A DNA stretch of 64,000 bases. Source: JADJYF01 sp965278995. Its GTDB lineage: Bacteria; Pseudomonadota; Gammaproteobacteria; Ga0077536. Every line of letters starts with the position of its first letter. Positions within the stretch are counted from its first letter, which is position 1. Below, piece by piece: positions 60,266 through 64,000 of this stretch. Position numbers and translations under genes: made by a program. The DNA lies in the NCBI GenBank assembly GCA_965278995.1, contig OZ257136.1:744001-808000 (forward strand), given 5' to 3'. The notes beneath the pieces are model-generated. The model saw only the letters and a program-made list of their open reading frames with translations. It ran no database searches and was not told where the DNA came from.

Positions 60266-61069
60266 ATGCGGCTCATCACATTCGACCCCTTGCGCAGTAT
60301 CGGGCTGGACGGCGCACGCTATATCAAGCCGGCGCTCCTGGAACAACATCTCGACGAAATAGCGCGCGCAGACTGGCTCGTGTTTCCAGACTATGCCGAC
60401 GTCGTGCTGCTGGTCCACGGATTGCACAAACGCATCTTTCCGAGTCTTGCCACCTATCAGCTCGGATTCGACAAAGTCGAGATGACGCGCGCGTTCCGCG
60501 CCTGCAGCCCGGCCCACGTGCCGCAGACGCTGATACTGCCGAACACGATGGCCGGGCAGGCCGAAGTACTCGAACATTGGTTCTATCCATTCGTCGGCAA
60601 GCTGCCGCGCAGCAGTCAGGGTCAAGGTGTCTTCCTGATCGAGAACGCAGCCCAATGGGCCGACTACTGCGGGCAGTCGCCCACACTCTACGTGCAGGAA
60701 CGGCTGACTATCGATCGCGATCTGCGCGTGGTGTGGCTCGGCGATCGGATTGTCGATGCCTATTGGCGTCTCGCCCTGCACGGCGAATTCCACAACAATC
60801 TGGCACGCGGCGGCGTGCTGTTACGAGAGGCGGTTCCCGACGCAGCGCTGGCGCTGGTCGAACATCTGGCGCGCACGCTCGACATCGATCATGCAGGTTT
60901 CGATATCGCCATGCAGGACGGCCACCCTTACGTGTTCGAGTTCAACCGCCTCTTCGGTCTGCAAGGCTTGAACGACATCGGCCTTCAGCCAGGACGACTG
61001 ATCGGCGAACATCTGGCAGGCTTACGGTTTCGGGATCCGCAACGTCTTGCTGATCATCAAGCATCCTGA
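60266..61069 (+). CDS. ATP-grasp domain protein (RimK/PurK-like)
   Basis: 267 aa. LVFPDYADVVLLVHGLHKRIFPS, FVGKLPRSSQGQGVFL (a phosphate-binding, Lys and Ser/Gly loop), TLYVQERLTIDRDLRVVWLGDRIV and HPYVFEFNRLFGLQGL (metal-binding E-x-N) are ATP-grasp features. Substrate unknown: it probably ligates a carboxylate to an amine or thiol. ATG 60266; GTG 60251 adds five residues. Its 3' end overlaps the convergent pssA gene by 48 bp. Confidence 0.75.
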   Translation: MRLITFDPLRSIGLDGARYIKPALLEQHLDEIARADWLVFPDYADVVLLVHGLHKRIFPSLATYQLGFDKVEMTRAFRACSPAHVPQTLILPNTMAGQAEVLEHWFYPFVGKLPRSSQGQGVFLIENAAQWADYCGQSPTLYVQERLTIDRDLRVVWLGDRIVDAYWRLALHGEFHNNLARGGVLLREAVPDAALALVEHLARTLDIDHAGFDIAMQDGHPYVFEFNRLFGLQGLNDIGLQPGRLIGEHLAGLRFRDPQRLADHQAS

Positions 61070-61639
61070 CAGCACAAAGGGAAGAACGGCGAGATGTAAT
61101 GTTTGGTCTGCTATGGCTATCGGCCAGTAGCTTTCATAGTGAAATGCCAGCACCAGGATGCCGAGGGGGATGACGCTGGTCGGTATCGGTGTCCCCTCGT
61201 AGTAGCGGACTTTTCCCGCTTGCGACAGCGCTTCGGCGCTGACGTTATAGCGTGCGAGTCTGCTCAAACCGCATAACGCAAAGAACACAAGGGCGGCACA
61301 GTCGAGCAGGCTGTTCAAACCGATGGCGTAGGCGGTGGCTGCGGGGGCGACCCCGAAAGAAATGACATCGGCCAGAGAATCAAGCTCACGCCCCAGTACA
61401 GAACTTTGATGGCGCGATCGGGCGATCGCGCCATCCAGGATGTCCAGCACGAGTGCCAGCACTACCAGGCCGGCTGCGATGTCGATGTAATGACGGGCGC
61501 CGACGTTTGCGTATGCGAGACAGAAGAATATCGCTACGACGCCGCAGCCACCGTTGCCGAGCGTGACAAAATCCGCCAGGTGAAACTCGCGCAGCATCGA
61601 AAAATGTTTGCCGCGAGAGGGCGACGCATCCAGTTTCAT
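61022..61639 (-). CDS. pssA: CDP-diacylglycerol-serine O-phosphatidyltransferase (type II)
   Basis: 205 aa, six hydrophobic helices. CDP-alcohol phosphotransferase motif DGAIARSRHQSSVLGRELDSLAD matches DG-x2-AR-x8-G-x3-D-x3-D, with ISFGVAPA downstream, typical of PssA. Inner membrane; makes phosphatidylserine, precursor of phosphatidylethanolamine. ATG 61639 with AAGGA upstream. 14 bp after the cardiolipin-synthase-like gene. Confidence 0.92.
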   Translation of the reverse strand: MKLDASPSRGKHFSMLREFHLADFVTLGNGGCGVVAIFFCLAYANVGARHYIDIAAGLVVLALVLDILDGAIARSRHQSSVLGRELDSLADVISFGVAPAATAYAIGLNSLLDCAALVFFALCGLSRLARYNVSAEALSQAGKVRYYEGTPIPTSVIPLGILVLAFHYESYWPIAIADQTLHLAVLPFVLSGCLMISKTLRIPKP

Positions 61640-61653
61640 ATTCCAGTTCCTTG

Positions 61654-62934
61654 TTACAACTGAGACGACCACGGCCAGACCAGCATTTCGCGCAGCCGCT
61701 GGTGTAACGGGCGGTCTTGCCAGGCTTTCAGCGTGACTTGTTTGGCTTTGCCCAGATCGTCTTCGAATACCTGCGTCATGGTTGCTGCGAACGCCCGATC
61801 GAAAATGTTCAAATTCGCTTCATCGTTGAGACTGAACGAGCGATTGTCGAAATTCGTTGACCCAACCGACACGAGATAACCGTCGACAATCATTATCTTG
61901 CAATGAAACATCGTTGGTTCGTATTCATGGATTAACGCGCCTGCTTCGAGGAATGGCCCCCATTTCGCCCGCGACGCCATGCGTACCATGTCAGTGTCGA
62001 TATGTTTGCCAGGCACGATGATGCGAAGCACTACCCCGCGATCGAGCGCGGCGAGCAGCGCTCGGTAGGTCAGGTCGTCCGGTACGAAATACGACGCCGA
62101 TAGATCGATCGTGTGCTCGGCCGCGGCAATTGCCAGCAGATACATCAAGTGCATGCTTTCGCTGCCACCCTGGGGCGAGCTCGAAAACATCTGCGCATCG
62201 GTGTTGCCGACGGCAGCTATCGGCGGAAAATAAGTTTCGCCCTGCAGTACTGTGCCTGTCACCTTGATCCAGTTGTCCAGGAACACCGCTTGTGCCTGAG
62301 CCGCTGCCAGACCGTCGATGCGGAAATGTTCATCGCGCCAGTGGTCGGGATCCTGGGCGTTCCCATTCCACTTATCCGCTATACCGACGCCGCCGGTAAA
62401 CGCTACTCGACCATCTACCACAAGCAGTTTTCGATGCGTCCGATTATTGATTCGGCCGAAGTGGTACCAACTGAGCGGGTGATATCGCTGAACTTCGACC
62501 CCCGCATCTGTTAAGACAGCGATCAGGGACGTATCCATTTTCACACTGCCGAGCCAATCGAGCATCACATGTACCTTGACGCCTGCGGTGGCACGCTCGG
62601 CCAGCGCTTCCGCGAATTCGCGGCCAATGTCGCCCGACCAATAGATGTAGGTCTCGAATGAAATCGAATGTTCAGCAGCTCGAACGGCCGCCAGCATGGC
62701 GGGAAATATCTGGTTTCCGTTTGTATAGTGGTTAACGTGATTGCCGGATACGACGGTCGGTCCAAGCAGGTAGCTTACCTCGCGAAGAAACTGCGGGTCA
62801 GTCAACGGATAGCGATGTTCCAGCTTCTGTGCGATCTGTTTTTCGGCGGGAATGAGGTTCAGACCGACCACCACCAACAGGCCGGCGGTTACTGCGCTCA
62901 ACACCATTAACCACATCATGCGTCTGGTCAGCAT
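61654..62934 (-). CDS. phospholipase D/cardiolipin synthase family protein
   Basis: 426 aa. N-terminal transmembrane helix (MMWLMVLSAVTAGLLVVVGL). Two HKD motifs: HRKLLVVDGRVAFTGG and HCKIMIVDGYLVSVGSTN, the catalytic pair of the PLD superfamily. Single-helix form resembles ClsB/ClsC rather than ClsA. Operon with pssA implies phospholipid head-group remodelling. GGGAGG precedes ATG 62934. Confidence 0.9.
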   Translation of the reverse strand: MLTRRMMWLMVLSAVTAGLLVVVGLNLIPAEKQIAQKLEHRYPLTDPQFLREVSYLLGPTVVSGNHVNHYTNGNQIFPAMLAAVRAAEHSISFETYIYWSGDIGREFAEALAERATAGVKVHVMLDWLGSVKMDTSLIAVLTDAGVEVQRYHPLSWYHFGRINNRTHRKLLVVDGRVAFTGGVGIADKWNGNAQDPDHWRDEHFRIDGLAAAQAQAVFLDNWIKVTGTVLQGETYFPPIAAVGNTDAQMFSSSPQGGSESMHLMYLLAIAAAEHTIDLSASYFVPDDLTYRALLAALDRGVVLRIIVPGKHIDTDMVRMASRAKWGPFLEAGALIHEYEPTMFHCKIMIVDGYLVSVGSTNFDNRSFSLNDEANLNIFDRAFAATMTQVFEDDLGKAKQVTLKAWQDRPLHQRLREMLVWPWSSQL

Positions 62935-63026
62935 TGCTGGTGTGCCTCCCAACGTGATGGCTACGGCGAGATCGCCGGACGGCACAACAGGTATCAGGCC
63001 TGTGACATCACCCTTTGATTCGAATC

Positions 63027-63088
63027 AGGACAGGCGACTTAAGAATGGTCGCCAACCCCTGCGTGGAAGACACACTAGGACAGGCGAC
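63027..63088. repeat. 12-bp direct repeat in the promoter region of the cls gene
   Basis: AGGACAGGCGAC occurs at 63027-63038 and 63077-63088, 50 bp apart. The first copy is followed by a GGCGAC/GTCGCC hairpin. It lies 93 bp before the cls start. Could be regulatory; weak evidence. Confidence 0.4.
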
Positions 63089-63164
63089 CTGATGCTTCTG
63101 TACGCCAGCACACACGCGCATCAATCATCGACGGTCGCTACTGGCAGACGGCTGGGCAGATACC

Positions 63165-64000
63165 TCAATCGTCGATGACAGGGCAGCGCCGCAAGTCGAG
63201 CGTGAAGGGCATCTCCGGTGACAAATGCGCATCGCGCCAGCGGAAACGGCCGGCGGTGTGACCGAGCGTTTCGAAGCGGGCCAGCCGCCGCGCTTCGGCT
63301 TCGCGCGCGTTCACCGGATAGCTGTCGTAGTGGCGTCCGCCCGGGTGGGTGACGTGATAGCGGCACCCGCCGATGACGCGCTCGTTGTCGCGATCGACGA
63401 GATCGAACGTCAGCGGATTGTGCGTGCCGATGGTCGGATGCATGCCGGAAGGCGGATTCCATGCCTTGAAGCGCACGCCGCCGACATAGTTGCCACGGAC
63501 ACCGGTCGGTTGCAACGGCACCGGGTAGCCGTTGCAGGTCACACTGTAGCGTTCGGGAATAAAGCCGGTCAATTCGACCTGCAGACGCTCGACTGACGAA
63601 TCGACATAGCGCGCTGTACCACCAGCACTCGATTCCTCGCCGAGCACGTGCCAGGGTTCCAGCGCCGTGCGCAGCGTGAGCTCCACGCCGCGATGGGCAA
63701 TGCTGCCGAAACGCGGAAAGCGGAATTCGAAAAACGGCAGATACCACGAGCGCTCGAACGCAAAGCCGCCGCGATTCAGATCGTCGATCACCTCGCTGAA
63801 ATCGTTCCACACGAACCACGGCAGCAGGTAACGGTCATGCAGAGCAGTGCCCCAGCGGATCAGCTTGCGCTCGTAAGGGGTATCCCAGAACTGCGCCACC
63901 AGTGCGCGCATCAACAGCATCTGGGTCAGGCTCATGCGCGCGTGCGGCGGCATTTCGAACGCGCGGAACTCGACCAGTCCGCGTCGCCCGCCGGCGTGAT
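63165..64000 (-). CDS. DUF2126 transglutaminase-like protein, C-terminal part (5' end outside window)
   Basis: Open reading frame continues past base 64000, so the gene is incomplete: about 278 residues here. GLVEFRAFEMPPHARMSLTQMLLMRALVAQFW matches the DUF2126 C-terminal half, which accompanies an N-terminal transglutaminase-like domain in proteins of about 1100 residues. HPGGRHYDSYPVNAREAEARR and LARFETLGHT are near the end. Function of the family is unclear. Confidence 0.9.
   Translation of the reverse strand, partial: HAGGRRGLVEFRAFEMPPHARMSLTQMLLMRALVAQFWDTPYERKLIRWGTALHDRYLLPWFVWNDFSEVIDDLNRGGFAFERSWYLPFFEFRFPRFGSIAHRGVELTLRTALEPWHVLGEESSAGGTARYVDSSVERLQVELTGFIPERYSVTCNGYPVPLQPTGVRGNYVGGVRFKAWNPPSGMHPTIGTHNPLTFDLVDRDNERVIGGCRYHVTHPGGRHYDSYPVNAREAEARRLARFETLGHTAGRFRWRDAHLSPEMPFTLDLRRCPVIDD

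Noticed and set aside
63000..63164. tRNA-like fragment near GATTCGAATC
   Set aside because: The surrounding bases do not fold into a cloverleaf and lack the conserved T-loop context.

Overview
The window is gene-dense, high-GC bacterial chromosome, most likely from a gammaproteobacterium. The evidence is a set of lineage-typical housekeeping genes: an ABC-F/YheU pair, YceH, GreB, HspQ, DarP (YjgA), YgiQ, a SirB1-type protein and the RNase AM-type PHP protein. Many oxidoreductases and hydrolases for unusual carbon sources are mixed in (luciferase-like flavoenzymes, amidases, a P450, a DUF1329 protein, ring-hydroxylating dioxygenase, phenylacetyl-CoA epoxidase). That mixture suggests a metabolically broad environmental degrader of the Nevskiales/Steroidobacter type, but the placement is inference. 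I saw no tRNA, rRNA, CRISPR array, phage or intact transposon.

Layout. 0-6.8 kb: housekeeping genes, GST, M18 aminopeptidase, YceH, a MaoC/phosphotriesterase-like pair and a PilZ/DUF1631-like protein. 6.8-14.7 kb: carbon-nitrogen hydrolases (two amidases, one nitrilase-superfamily enzyme, one NodB-fold deacetylase/imidase-like enzyme) with a luciferase-like flavoenzyme and an FrhB-like iron-sulfur flavoprotein. 14.7-24.3 kb: a CobW GTPase tightly coupled to a small Cys protein and a VOC protein, then a quinone-oxidoreductase-like enzyme, two MFS transporters, a cyclase-FHA protein and GreB. 24.3-33.3 kb: pirin, a LuxR-type regulator with a 95-bp tandem repeat made from its own 3' end, CDGSH, YceI, DODA dioxygenase with divergent LysR, and a deazaflavin-dependent-nitroreductase-like protein. 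33.4-39.7 kb: HspQ, DarP and YgiQ, with two pairs of inverted structured repeats in the gaps.

40.1-47.3 kb (minus strand) reads as one aromatic-ring pathway operon. It encodes an extradiol dioxygenase, a Rieske oxygenase alpha and beta subunit, an SDR dihydrodiol-type dehydrogenase, a DHDPS-fold aldolase, an ornithine-cyclodeaminase-like protein, a luciferase-like flavoenzyme and a rhodanese. The order matches dihydroxylation, rearomatisation, ring cleavage and aldol cleavage. Ferredoxin and reductase are absent. 49.9-54.4 kb is a complete paaABCDE epoxidase operon followed by its repressor gene paaX, without paaK or the lower pathway. 54.5-59.6 kb holds a P450, a secreted NTF2-like protein, a flavin-dependent halogenase and a Tat-exported DUF1329 protein. 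60-64 kb holds a lone Lrp ligand-binding domain, an ATP-grasp protein, a pssA/cardiolipin-synthase pair and the 3' end of a DUF2126 gene.

The most unusual content is non-coding. At 37147-37418 two inverted copies of a three-way-junction element have conserved loops but different, compensating stems. At 34483-34671 a second inverted pair has different outer stems around an identical 26-nt core. At 25639-26072 lies the 95-bp tandem array.
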